The notes below the pieces were generated by a model, which was not told the DNA's origin, did not search any database, and saw only the letters and a program-made list of their open reading frames with translations. This document shows, in pieces, positions 46,411-56,150 of a stretch of DNA of 64,000 nucleotides. Origin of the DNA: Cryptomeria japonica. Taxonomy: Eukaryota > Streptophyta > Pinopsida > Cupressales > Cupressaceae. The first letter of the stretch is position 1, and every line of letters starts with the position of its first letter. The translations under genes and the position numbers were made by a program. The stretch lies in assembly GCF_030272615.1 (NCBI RefSeq), contig NC_081412.1, forward strand, positions 100,317,796 to 100,381,795, in the 5' to 3' direction.

Positions 46411-46735
46411 TTACCGAGCTCATCACTCAGTCCACAGCCTATACCGAGCATTCGATAAAGCTTACCGATTAAATAGTTCATACCGAGCAGTAAGACTATT
46501 ACCGAGCATATGAGACAAACAGCAGTAACCGAGAAGTCAGTTCTTACCGAGTTACCAGTGGTTACCGAGTGACACTGTATCTACCGAGTCACCGCAGCTA
46601 CCGAGTTCCAAGCTACACTTCGGGACTAGTATGGACCGAGCTTCTACTCTTACCGAGAGCATGATGATGCCGAGTACTGTAGTGGACGCCGTGTATCAGA
46701 AGATCACCGAGCCAGCTTGAGGAACCGAGTATCTA
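46411..46735 (+). repeat. Cluster of about 14 (T)ACCGAG motifs in A LTR
   Basis: Spaced irregularly, often as taccgagc, taccgagt or accgagag. Each is embedded in unrelated text, so this is not a simple tandem repeat. It lies upstream of the TATA-like string and is matched in the 3' LTR at 52776-53100, with three sites altered by transitions. Confidence 0.85.
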
Positions 46736-46843
46736 CCGACTCAGTAATATTTTGTTCACCTATGTAAGGCCGACTTAAGAATGAGTTTATGTTATTAATT
46801 TGTATGAGGCCGACTTTATGAAATGTAAATGTAATTATGGACG

Positions 46844-46852
46844 GTATATATA
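46844..46852 (+). promoter_or_regulatory. Candidate TATA box in A 5' LTR
   Basis: gtatatatatg about 500 bp into the LTR, downstream of the accgag cluster. It is identical at 53209 in the 3' LTR. Position and sequence suit an LTR promoter; nothing else proves it. Confidence 0.45.
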
Positions 46853-47514
46853 TGTGATGTATTATACCATCTGTAATCCGTAATGTGAAAATGTATGTAA
46901 GATGTATGAATATGCGAAATTAGAAAGAGTAGAGCAGAAACTGCATTAAGGCAGTAGACTAGAACATTTTCGTAGAGTCAGTAAAGGAGCAGAATCGACA
47001 TATCTATCTCAGAAGGAGATCAATACTCAAAGGATCTTATCAGCAATAAAGTTGTAAGTCAAGATCTACTGTTTCATCCTAACAGTTGAATCAGTTTGTA
47101 AATCCTTTTACCGGGTAGACTTAACAGTCTTTTGTAAATCTCTTAACCGAGTGCATACTTCATTGTATGTTTGTAAATCCTCTAACAAGGTGGACCTAGT
47201 AGTCCAAATTTGCTTCTAACAAGGCAGATCATCAGAAGTGATCATTGTAAGCCTTAACCGGCCAACTTTTACTGCAGTACCAAAGTTTTGTGGGTACCAT
47301 CCCCACCCCAGTTTTACTTTCTATTTGGAAGGTTTCTGGGTCACCAAATCTTTGTGTTAAGTGTTATGAATGATTATACTTTCATGCATACAGTAGATTA
47401 AATGAATGAATGGTTTAATATATGCAAGTGCAGAAATGAGTTAAAAAGTTTAAGTGTTACTGATTCACCCCTCCCCTCTGAGTAACTTGGTTAGTCCTGA
47501 ATATTTTCAACAAT

Positions 47515-47526
47515 TGGTATCAGAGC
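47515..47526 (+). other. Primer binding site of A (initiator Met)
   Basis: TGGTATCAGAGC two bases after the LTR end, the exact plant initiator-Met pattern. Confidence 0.93.
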
Positions 47527-47576
47527 ATTGTGGTTCTTAGAGTAAAAGTTTGACAGCTTGAGAAAAGGTCAAGACA

Positions 47577-48644
47577 ATGGAGATATTCAGACTTGACAAA
47601 GCTATTGAGAATGAAAAGCTAGATCTGGAAATGGCCATTGCTCAACTCAAAGAAGCAAGAGAACATCTTTCCCAATCCCTAAAAAGAAGAAAGGAACTAG
47701 CAAAAGAAATAAATGATCATGAGTATGTTGAAACAAAAATTGAAGATCTCTTTCCTACAAGTAGTTCAAATGAAGTAGATGAAGCAAACAATGCAATCAA
47801 AGAACTCCTAGAAAAGAATGGATTACTGCAAAAAGAAGTAAGGATGCTAAGAAGAGAACAGGAAATTCAGTCTGCAAGATTTTGTGAAATCCTAGAACAA
47901 AGGAATAAAATGCAAAATGAAATAGAAGGAAGAAGCAATGAAATTGTACAGCATGAAGATCTCACCGAGCAACTCTCCAATGCAAATGAAGAGATCAGAA
48001 TTCTCAAAGAACAGAATGAAAGTTTGAAAAATGAGCTAGATATTCAAAAGCAAGCAAATGAAAGGATGATGAAAACTCAAACAGACTTGGATCAATTAAA
48101 TGAGCAAAATCTTCACAAACAAAAGGGTAAAGCTGGTCTTGGTTACAATGAAGAAGGTGAATCTTCCGAGCAAGGTAGCCAAAGAAATCAAAGACCTACA
48201 TGCAATTACTGTGGTAAGACAGGTCACACATCAAACAAATGTTGGAGCAATGGAAAGACAAGATTCAAAGGCAAATGCTACAACTGTAATCAGCATGGTC
48301 ACAAGGCTAGTGAATGCAAGGAGAAACCAAAATTTGAAGGCAAATGTCACAAATGCAAGAAACAAGGTCACAAAGCATCAGAATGTAGAACAAAGATATT
48401 CACTCCAGCAGAACAAATTGTCAAAGCAATATTTGGTTGGGATTACAATACCTGGTGCAGATGTCATTATTGTGGAGAATATGGACACATTGGGTTGAAT
48501 TGTACAAGGCATCATCTAAGGAAGAAAGATACAACCATAAGATGTTATACATGCACTGAACTCGGACATATAGCCAAGAACTGCATGAACACAAAGAAGA
48601 TTGAAGATGAAAAGAAAGCTAAAGCTGACAACATTCGGAAATAG
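47577..48644 (+). CDS. ORF1 of A: Gag-like coiled-coil protein with five CCHC zinc knuckles
   Basis: 355 residues from ATG 47577, just downstream of the primer site. Residues about 5-180 are strongly charged with heptad-like Leu/Ile spacing, suggesting a long coiled coil. Then follow five CCHC knuckles between residues 209 and 336: CNYCGKTGHTSNKC, CYNCNQHGHKASEC, CHKCKKQGHKASEC, CHYCGEYGHIGLNC and CYTCTELGHIAKNC. Zinc knuckles bind nucleic acid in Gag nucleocapsids; the coiled coil could drive assembly. No standard Copia Gag core domain is evident. It stops at TAG 48642-48644 with an ATG directly following. The homologue in C is degraded. Confidence 0.88.
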   Translation: MEIFRLDKAIENEKLDLEMAIAQLKEAREHLSQSLKRRKELAKEINDHEYVETKIEDLFPTSSSNEVDEANNAIKELLEKNGLLQKEVRMLRREQEIQSARFCEILEQRNKMQNEIEGRSNEIVQHEDLTEQLSNANEEIRILKEQNESLKNELDIQKQANERMMKTQTDLDQLNEQNLHKQKGKAGLGYNEEGESSEQGSQRNQRPTCNYCGKTGHTSNKCWSNGKTRFKGKCYNCNQHGHKASECKEKPKFEGKCHKCKKQGHKASECRTKIFTPAEQIVKAIFGWDYNTWCRCHYCGEYGHIGLNCTRHHLRKKDTTIRCYTCTELGHIAKNCMNTKKIEDEKKAKADNIRK

Positions 48645-48740
48645 ATGAGACAGCAGTGGGTTCCTAAACCTACCGAGCAGGATAACTCAAGCAATGGTCC
48701 TGTCACTCAAGAATTGGGTGACCCCACCATTACAAATTAG
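48645..48740 (+). CDS. Short ORF directly after ORF1 of A (possible readthrough extension)
   Basis: It begins at the ATG abutting the ORF1 stop: MRQQWVPKPTE..., about 31 residues to TAG 48738. Element C has the same arrangement (stop, ATG, MKKTWVKK). WV-x-K text after the zinc knuckles is usual in Copia Gag, so this is probably the old C-terminal continuation of ORF1. Confidence 0.4.
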   Translation: MRQQWVPKPTEQDNSSNGPVTQELGDPTITN

Positions 48741-49119
48741 ATCCATTAAAGAAGATAAGGAACTGCATCTTCAAAACCTTACCATAAGCAGTTCTAAAAT
48801 ACAAAAGCATAATCGATGAAATCAGTATTTCCGATACATACAGAAAAGTCACTTACCGAGTTGAATGTTACCGAGCATGGTAAAACTGCAGACCTTACCG
48901 AGTTAGGTCAGTCTTACCAAGCAATCGCTAAAGTCATTAAGTCATCTCACCTACCCACTTATCAAGCATTAATGACAGAATTTTAATAAAAAGGGCAAAA
49001 TCGACTTCATTCTTCACCGCGTTATTTAGCATTCGAAGAGCTTAGGTTTTCAAAGTGCTTAAGGAGATTTAAGACGAATTTGCAGCGAAGAATCTAAAAG
49101 GAACTCAGGTTATTCAGCA
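48741..49119 (+). other. Spacer between ORF1 and ORF2 of A
   Basis: Non-coding. It holds several more accgag motifs (48840-48920) and may carry the 5' UTR of ORF2. In-frame translation from ORF1 is blocked. Confidence 0.55.
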
Positions 49120-52100
49120 ATGACTTCTACTAGCACAACCAGCAGGAGCAAGGCGAAGAAGACTTCCAATATGTTAGTGAAAGGAGTTAAATGGACAGCG
49201 CCGAACTTCAAACTCGTTCCAGCGATCGCAGAATCACTCGACCCAAGTGGAGCACAGTCCAGAATTCCTTCCAAGGTACTTCTCATCAATGACATTCGTA
49301 CTCATTTCAAATGCACTATTCAGGAGTTAGGGACTTTGGAAATGGACAATGCCCTAGATCAGCTATGTGTTGACAAAACCCTGAAACCCGAGCATAGACA
49401 TTTGGAAATCAAAGGCTTGACCCATATCCCACACCTACCAAGAAACTTTCAAGTAAAATGGATTAGGTATGTATTGAGCCGTGTACATGATGGGCAACTT
49501 TGGTTAGATCAACCTATCTTAATAACAAAGAAGATGATTCATAGAATCACAGGATTACCGATGTCAGACAGAGCAAAATCCACCAAAACCCTAGGTCGGG
49601 ACGAACTGCAGGAGTTAACTCAAGCCGAGTGGGATGGCAGAGGAATGAAAATTAACAATGTATATGATGTTGAACTTAAATTTGGTATTATTATCATTGC
49701 ATATAAGTTGTATAGTTCCAGTAGGCTAAATAGTGTGGCATGTGAGGCGGTAGACCTTGCCTACAAGGTAGTAAAGAAGAACATGGATTTTGACCTAGCA
49801 GAGGTTTTACTAACACAATTCAACAAGAACATGGACAGTATAAGGACATCAAAGAATAATCCATGCAAATTTGGTTCTTTGTTGATTTGTATATTTTTCT
49901 ATGTACAAAACTTTTTCCCTTCTAAAGGCACGGTAGTATGGAGGAAGGATACTCCAATTTTGTATCAGATAAATGAGTTTATAGCAGAAATAGGTCAGAA
50001 TTTTGAGACAGTAATGGATAATTATTTTGAAGAATTTAAGGACAAAATGAACAACAGGTTTAGGATTCCTCCTAAGTTGGTAAAAGATTACAAGGATGAT
50101 ATATGCTTCATGGTAGACTGTGATAAAGTTTACATCCAGGCAGCCATACCCTGAGTGGCATGGGTAAAACCATTACCCTATGAAATTAACATAGATGAAG
50201 CAAGGGATATAATAGAAGCCCTGATAAATGAACCAGCCATTCCCAACACCCCTGCATTTGGCACTTATGATGAGGCCAAAGCCAGAATTGAGCTTGAAAA
50301 CAAGCTTCCAAAGGCCACCACCAGTACCAAGAGAAAGGCAGCTAAAACAGAAGAAACAGAAGAGGAATCAGAGGAGGAAACAGAAACATCAAAGAAGAAA
50401 GGCAAAGTAGTAATCACAAAGCCCAAACTTAAAACTGCAGTGTTCACAAGGAAAACCAGAAAAGGGCAGAAAGAAAGTGAAATTCTATTCAGGAGACCCC
50501 CTCCTACCTTCGAAGAAAAATTGAAGCAGTTGGAACAAGGATCTGGCATGTCTAACTTCAAGGCACTGAGGTATGAAAATAGATCAGATGCAGAAAAGAT
50601 GCAGATCGAGGAGCTTTTACTGAATAAAATGGGTAAATGGAAATATACCCCAGATGATATCAGTTCTCAAATTCCAAATGAGCTTCTAGTCAGGATTAGA
50701 CCAAGATGGACTTCAGCAGTGCAAACTGTCAAAGACATTTATGCACAAACCTTAAAACAGTTGTTACCAAACCTGACATACAAAGAAGTTAAAGAGGCAT
50801 TAAAGAAGAATGAACACCAAATGACACTTAGGTTTCATACCTTCTTAGTTCTCTCCAAGCAGATAGAAGCAATAGTAAATAATGCCACAATTGTGTGGAA
50901 AAGGATATATAATCTGCCAATGCCATCTGACCCCACGGTAACAACTGAGGGTGAAAAAGAAGAGGATGAAGAGGATGAAGAGGAGAAGGAAGAAGAAGAA
51001 GCAGCTGAGGAAGAAGGAGACACGGTAATCATAAGTGAAGAAGAAGAAGGTGACACGGTGATAATAGGTGATGAAGAAGATGATCCTGAACAGGTAGCAG
51101 CAAAAGTCATTGCATCTCTTCCTCACTCACCGCAGAAAGGCATTGCATCATCAGCTTCAGCCAGCAGGATTGTGAGCACAGTAGCTACATCTATTGCTCA
51201 ATCCTTGCCAATCACCTCTCAGCTCCAGACTCCAATAGTTACCTCATCCACTGAGCTGCAGAGCATGTCATTATCTACCAGGATGCAGAGTGTTGCTTCT
51301 ACTGAGCAACAAGTGATTTCTTCAGTCACCAAGATCACAACTTCTCCTGCAGCATGTATAGTAAGTTTTACAACCTCTCCAGTTTTGACACATTCTTTTG
51401 CACCTATCAGCACTCCTGCATGTACATCAATTTTGGAAACAGTCGGTACATCCATGAGTCTTCCTATTCCAGTTATAACAACTAGTCCAACCTTATCAAC
51501 CATTATAACTACATCAAAAGATAAGGTAGTAAGCACAGAAGTAATACAAAAGACACCTTTAAAACTTCTGCTTATCGGCAAGGCTATAGAGGAAGATATA
51601 GATCTGGATAAAGAGATTGTCATACCACAAATAGACCTCAATACTGCATCAATTGATGAAATGAGATTGATCAGCCAAATGTTAGAACAGAAAGAAAAAC
51701 AAAAACAATTAAGAAGTGAGAGAGACAGGGAATTCAACATCATAAATGGTGCAAAGACCATTCTTACAGATGCCTTAGGCATAAAAGTTGATCCCTCTCA
51801 GCACATTTTGCTACAACTCGAAGAGGCTGTGAATAGATTCAATGAGGACTCATCAGGAGAAGAGAAACTGATAGAACGAACCGAGAAGAAATTTGATAAC
51901 AAGGTGCTTGAGCACATTGCTCAGCAGATAGCAATAAAACAAGTTGAATTGACCACTAGTTTGGCCAAGTTAGAAAATTCTTTTAATAATGTAACTTCAT
52001 TCTTTGCAAAGTTATGTGATGTCACCGAGTTCACAAAAAGAATCAGAGATCAACTGAAGAAAGTTGATGATGATCTGAAAGCAAGTGCACAACAGTTGCA

Positions 52101-52443
52101 GCTTGACCCTAGCTCAAGCTCAACTCACCATTCAAAAATCAGAGTCCTATCAGATAAGCAATCAGAATTGCTTAGGGAAGATGCAAGGATCCGGTCTACA
52201 TTGTTAGATATTCAGAATATGATCCTCCCTAACATGGATACAATGCAGAAACACATTACACATTCCAAAACATTGATCCATGATAACAGTTTTTTAGTTG
52301 CAGAGCATGTAATTGAACTATCAGCCAAAGTTCAAGTTGCATTGTCTATTTGCACAATTTTGCAAGGAAATTGGGATAATACCTTGGCTCATATCAAACA
52401 GGTACACTCAGAGTTTATCTCACGCTTTAATATCTCTATTTGA
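49120..52443 (+). pseudogene. ORF2 of A: PMD-like helical domain, charged linker, coiled coil (one in-frame TGA)
   Basis: 1107 codons in one frame, with a single TGA at 50152-50154 between IQAAIP and VAWVKP. That TGA is one C-to-T change from CGA, so the protein was probably continuous. Residues about 1-360 form a globular helical region with the blocks FQVKWIRYVLSRVHDGQLW, ILITKKMIHRITGLPMS, FGIIIIAYKLYSSSRLNS, SLLICIFFYVQNFFPSKG and DICFMVDCDK. A Lys/Glu-rich linker and a second acidic tract (about 50945-51085) follow, then Ser/Thr-rich sequence, then a long probable coiled coil (51640-52430). The ITGLP-type helix resembles the plant mobile domain, at pattern level only. No enzyme signature. 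Homologues occur in C and, more distantly, in LINE L. Confidence 0.8.
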
Positions 52444-52693
52444 GTTATCTATTCTTTGGCATTACTGTCAAAAAGGGGGAGAATATGGAACATATTATTA
52501 GAGACAAGGGGAGAATGTAAATAACAATTGGTATAGAGATAAGTATAGAATCATGTGTATATTCTATGGGGGAGTTATGTACAGTGAGATATACAGGTAT
52601 ATACAGCAATCTACAATTGGTATCAATTTTGAAGAATCAAGTCAGCATGACAGATTCATTTGTTGTCTCATAAGTGTTTTTGTCACTAATGCC

Positions 52694-52704
52694 AAAGGGG
52701 GAGA
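52694..52704 (+). other. Polypurine tract of A
   Basis: aaagggggaga directly before the LTR start at 52706, in the context gccaaagggggagattgttgg shared with B and F. A second tract, aaaaagggggaga, lies at about 52471. Confidence 0.88.
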
Positions 52705-52705
52705 T

Positions 52706-53877
52706 TGTTGGAATAATGATATATTTGTCATTAGTGAATAACACTTAGTGAAAACACTTATTCGATTTTGAATGCTTACCGAGCTCATCACTCAGTCCAC
52801 AGCCTATACCGAGCATTCGGTAAAGCTTACCGATTAAACAGTTCATATCGAGCAGTAAGACTATTACCGAGCATATGAGACAAACAACAATAACCGAGAA
52901 GTCAGTTCTTACCGAGTTACCAGTGGTTACCGAGTGACACTATATCTACCGAGTCACCGCAGCTACCGAGTTCCAAGCTACACTTCGGGACTAGTATGGA
53001 CCAAGCTTCTACTCTTACCAAGAGCATGACGATGCTGAGTACTGTAGTGGACGCCGTGTATCAGAAGATCACCGAGCCAGCTTGAGGAACCGAGTATCTA
53101 CCGACTCAGTAATATTTTGTTCACCTATGTAAGGCCGACTTAAGAATGAGTTTATGTTATTAATTTGTATGAGGCCGACTTTATGAAATGTAAATGTAAT
53201 TATGGACGGTATATATATGTGATGTATTATACCATCTGTAATCCGTAATATGAAAATGTATGTAAGATGTATGAATATGCGAAATTAGAAAGAGCAGAGC
53301 AGAAACTGCATTAAGGCAGCAGACCAGAACATTTTCGTAGAGTCAGTAAAGGAGCAGAATCGACATATCTATCTCAGAAGGAGATCAATACTCAAAGGAT
53401 CTTATCAGCAATAAAGTTGTCAGTCAAGATCTACTGTTTCATCCTAACAGTTGAATCAGTTTGTAAATCCTTTTACCGGGTAGACTTAACAGTCTTTTGT
53501 AAATCTCTTAACCGAGTGCATACTTCATTGTATGTTTGTAAATCCTCTAACAAGGTGGACCTAGCAGTCCAAATTTGCTTCTAACAGGGCAGATCATCAA
53601 AAGTGATCATTGTAAGCCTTAACCGGCCAACTTTTACTGCAGTACCAAAGTTTTGTGGGTACCATCCCCACCCCAGTTTTACTTTCTATTTGGAAGGTTT
53701 CTGGGTCACCAAATCTTTGTGTTAAGTGTTATGAATGATTATACTTTCATGCATACAGTAGATTAAATGAATGAATGGTTTAATATATGCAAGTGCAGAA
53801 ATGAGTTAAAAAGTTTAAGTGTTACTGATTCACTCCTCCCCTCTCAGTAACTTGGTTAGTCCTGAATATTTTCAACA
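52706..53877 (+). repeat. 3' LTR of A
   Basis: 1172 bp, the same length as the 5' LTR, followed by TTAAG. Confidence 0.95.
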
Positions 53878-53882
53878 TTAAG

Positions 53883-54027
53883 TTATACTGGTACTACTAT
53901 AACAGTTAATATATTTTACCGGCACTGAGTTTTAAGTTGGAATAATTTGTTTTGGGTTATAATTTATTGACAACTGGTTCACAACTGATTCACCCCTCCT
54001 CTTAGTTTTCCTTTTCGGTTCCTAACA
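53883..54027 (+). repeat. 5' LTR of B, part 2
   Basis: Continues the B LTR after element A (agttatactggtac...ggttcctaaca), matching 59433-59603 of the 3' LTR. Confidence 0.88.
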
Positions 54028-54029
54028 AT

Positions 54030-54041
54030 TGGTATCATAGA
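54030..54041 (+). other. Primer binding site of B (initiator Met type)
   Basis: TGGTATCATAGA two bases after the LTR end; a mutated form of TGGTATCAGAGC. Confidence 0.8.
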
Positions 54042-54084
54042 TAAGTTCTTTGTTTGTGGAAGCCTAACAACTTGAGGAGATCCT

Positions 54085-54909
54085 ATGGCAGAAAATATTT
54101 TCAAGAAGGACAGTCAAAAACTTGATGGAACTAACTATGGTATATGGAAGATCAGAATGGAAATGCATATGAACTGCATTAGAAGAGATATATCAGATGT
54201 TACAAAGAATGGTTATGTTGGTCCTACTTCAAATATCCCTCATCCACTGACATTGGCTAAAGACTTGGAGAATGATTGCAAAGAAAGAGAAGCACTTTTG
54301 AGTGCATTATCAGATCAGCAAATCATGGGACTATTAGATAGATTCACTGCTAAAGCTATTTGGGATAAACTAGAAACACTGAATGAAGGAGATACCACTG
54401 TCAAATTTGCAAAATTGGAATGTTACCGGGTTAGGTATGAAAATTTAAAAATGGAAGAAGATGAAAGAATTTCTGCATTTATGGAAAGGGTTAATGAAAT
54501 TGTTTTAGGAATACAATGTTGTGGAGGATCTTTAAGTGAAGATGTAATTTTTTCTAAAGTTTCTACATTTGAGCTTGAGGAATTTGGTCTTGTTGCTACA
54601 ATCAAAACTGATATAGCTTTCAAAGCATCATCATCAGCATCATCAACATCATCATCTGACCAAACTGATTGGAAAGCACTCTATGCAAAAGGACTTGAAG
54701 ATATGAGGAGAGATAATGAAGAACTTGAAGCACTATTAGCAAGGAAGATGCCTAAAGGTTCAGTAGGAAGTAAGTATGAAGGTAAAGCACCTTTCAAATG
54801 TTTTAATTGCAATAAAGTTGGCCATATGGCTTCTAGGTGTCCTAATAGACATGCAAGACTAAGAGAGGAAGCAAACAAAACATATAAACCTAACCCTAAA
54901 TATCAGTGA
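54085..54909 (+). pseudogene. gag: Copia Gag (B)
   Basis: 274 residues from ATG 54085. The N-terminus reads LDGTNYGIWKIRMEMHM, the Copia Gag start. The UBN2-type helical domain follows with KAIWDKLETLNEGDT, FAKLECYRVRYENLKMEEDE and ISAFMERVNEIVLGI. Near the C-terminus is one zinc knuckle, CFNCNKVGHMASRC. The frame hits TGA 54907-54909 and then continues in the same frame into the protease region, so it was once a single polyprotein. Gag forms the particle and packages RNA. Confidence 0.88.
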
Positions 54910-56150
54910 TACAGATTTAAGAAAAAAAAAAAGTCATGTTACTATGCAGATGAAGGTGTTACAGATGATTCAGATGAAGATCCAGTAGATAGTGGATGGG
55001 CATTTGTTGTAATAAAATAAGATCAACTGGCACCTATTGTCAAACCAGTAGAGTAGGCATTAGCAGTAAAAATTGAAGAAAATGATGAATGGATCATTGA
55101 TAGTGCATGCTCACATCATATGACTTGTGATAAAAGCAAATTCTTATCATTACAGGAAATTCATGGAGATCTAGTAAGATTTGGAGATGACAAAGCTTGT
55201 TTAATCAAAGCAAGAGGCACTATATCTTTGGATGGTAAGCACAATACTGACAATGTTTATTATGTAGAAGGTTAAAAGAATGATCTTTTGAGTGTTGGTC
55301 AGTTAGTGGAAAAAGGATTTCAATTACAATTCAAGAATGAAAAATGCAAAATCATGAACAGAACTGGATTGGAGATTGCAACCGGTAATCAGACTAAAGA
55401 TAATATCTTTCACTTGAATACCAATGATAAGATATGTTTGATTGCACACATTGATGAAATTTGGTTATGGCCTAAAAGACTCTGTCATGTGAATTTTGAT
55501 TGCATTGTAAAGATCAGTTTAACTAAGGCAGTAAGGGATTTACCTAAGATTGTGAAACCTTATAATTTGGTATGTAAGGAATGTCAAATGGGAAAGCAAG
55601 TTAGAACAACATTTAAGAGAATTTATGAGAAATCCAATAATATTCTTGATTTAATTCATACTGATTTATGTGGTCCAGCAAGAACAAGAAATCTTCAAGG
55701 AGATAGATACTTTATGCTAATAATTGATGATTATTCTAGAATGTGTTGGGTTACTTTTCTTAGGGAGAAATCATAAGCTTTTGGAAGATTCAAGATATAC
55801 AAGGCAATGGTAGAGAATGAAACTGGCAAGAAAATCAAATGTTTAAGATCTGATCAAGGAGGGGAATTTACATCTAGATAATTTAATGCATTCTGTGAGA
55901 AGAATAGAATCAAAAGACAACTATCAGCACCCTAGATACCCTAGCATAATGGAGTTGTGGAAAGGAAGAACATAACTATTCTAGATCTAGCAAGAACCAT
56001 GATGATGGAAGCAAATATACCTCATGTATATTGGAGAGAAGCAGTGAATACAGTGGTTTATACTTTCAACAAAGTTCATATCAAAAGTGAAACTGATAAG
56101 ACCCCTTATGAACTATGGTTTGGTCATACCCTAGTCTTAAGTATTTCAGA
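54910..56150 (+). pseudogene. pol: Copia protease and integrase region (B)
   Basis: Same frame as gag. Protease text WIIDSACSHHMTCDKSKF has Asp-Ser-Ala in place of the usual Asp-Ser-Gly. Then GARGTISLDGK-type text, GAG-pre-integrase (LWPKRLCHVNFDCI; VCKECQMGKQ) and the integrase core: HTDLCGPARTRN, FMLIIDDYSRMCWVTFL, CLRSDQGGEFTS, NGVVERKNITILDLARTMM. All three catalytic acids (Asp, Asp, Glu) are visible. Stops interrupt at 55018, 55054, 55273, 55774 and around 55879-55945. A frameshift follows at about 56150. Confidence 0.85.

Larger units (their letters stand above)
46341..47512 (+). repeat. 5' LTR of A
   Basis: TGTTGGAATAATG...ATATTTTCAACA. It contains a dense cluster of the ccgag motif at 46411-46735 and a TATA-like string downstream. 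The end is fixed by the primer site. Confidence 0.95.
46341..53877 (+). mobile_element. Element A: well-preserved non-autonomous LTR retrotransposon with two ORFs and no polymerase
   Basis: Both LTRs are 1172 bp and differ at about 20 positions by eye, nearly all transitions. Flanks are a perfect TTAAG. The internal region (47513-52705) has an initiator-Met primer site, ORF1 (coiled coil plus five zinc knuckles), a spacer, ORF2 (1107 codons, one stop) and a polypurine tract. No Asp-Ser-Gly protease, no DDE integrase and no YVDD reverse transcriptase is present in any frame I read. It must borrow them, plausibly from Copia, whose primer and polypurine sites it shares. Confidence 0.9.

Noticed and set aside
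47515-47526. tRNA-like strings (TGGTATCAGAGC) that might mark tRNA genes
   Set aside because: They are primer binding sites next to LTR ends; no cloverleaf-sized sequence surrounds them.
48100-48498. 132-residue ORF overlapping A ORF1
   Set aside because: Out-of-frame shadow of the zinc-knuckle region.
51219-51782. 187-residue minus-strand ORF
   Set aside because: A shadow of the low-complexity Ser/Thr part of A ORF2.
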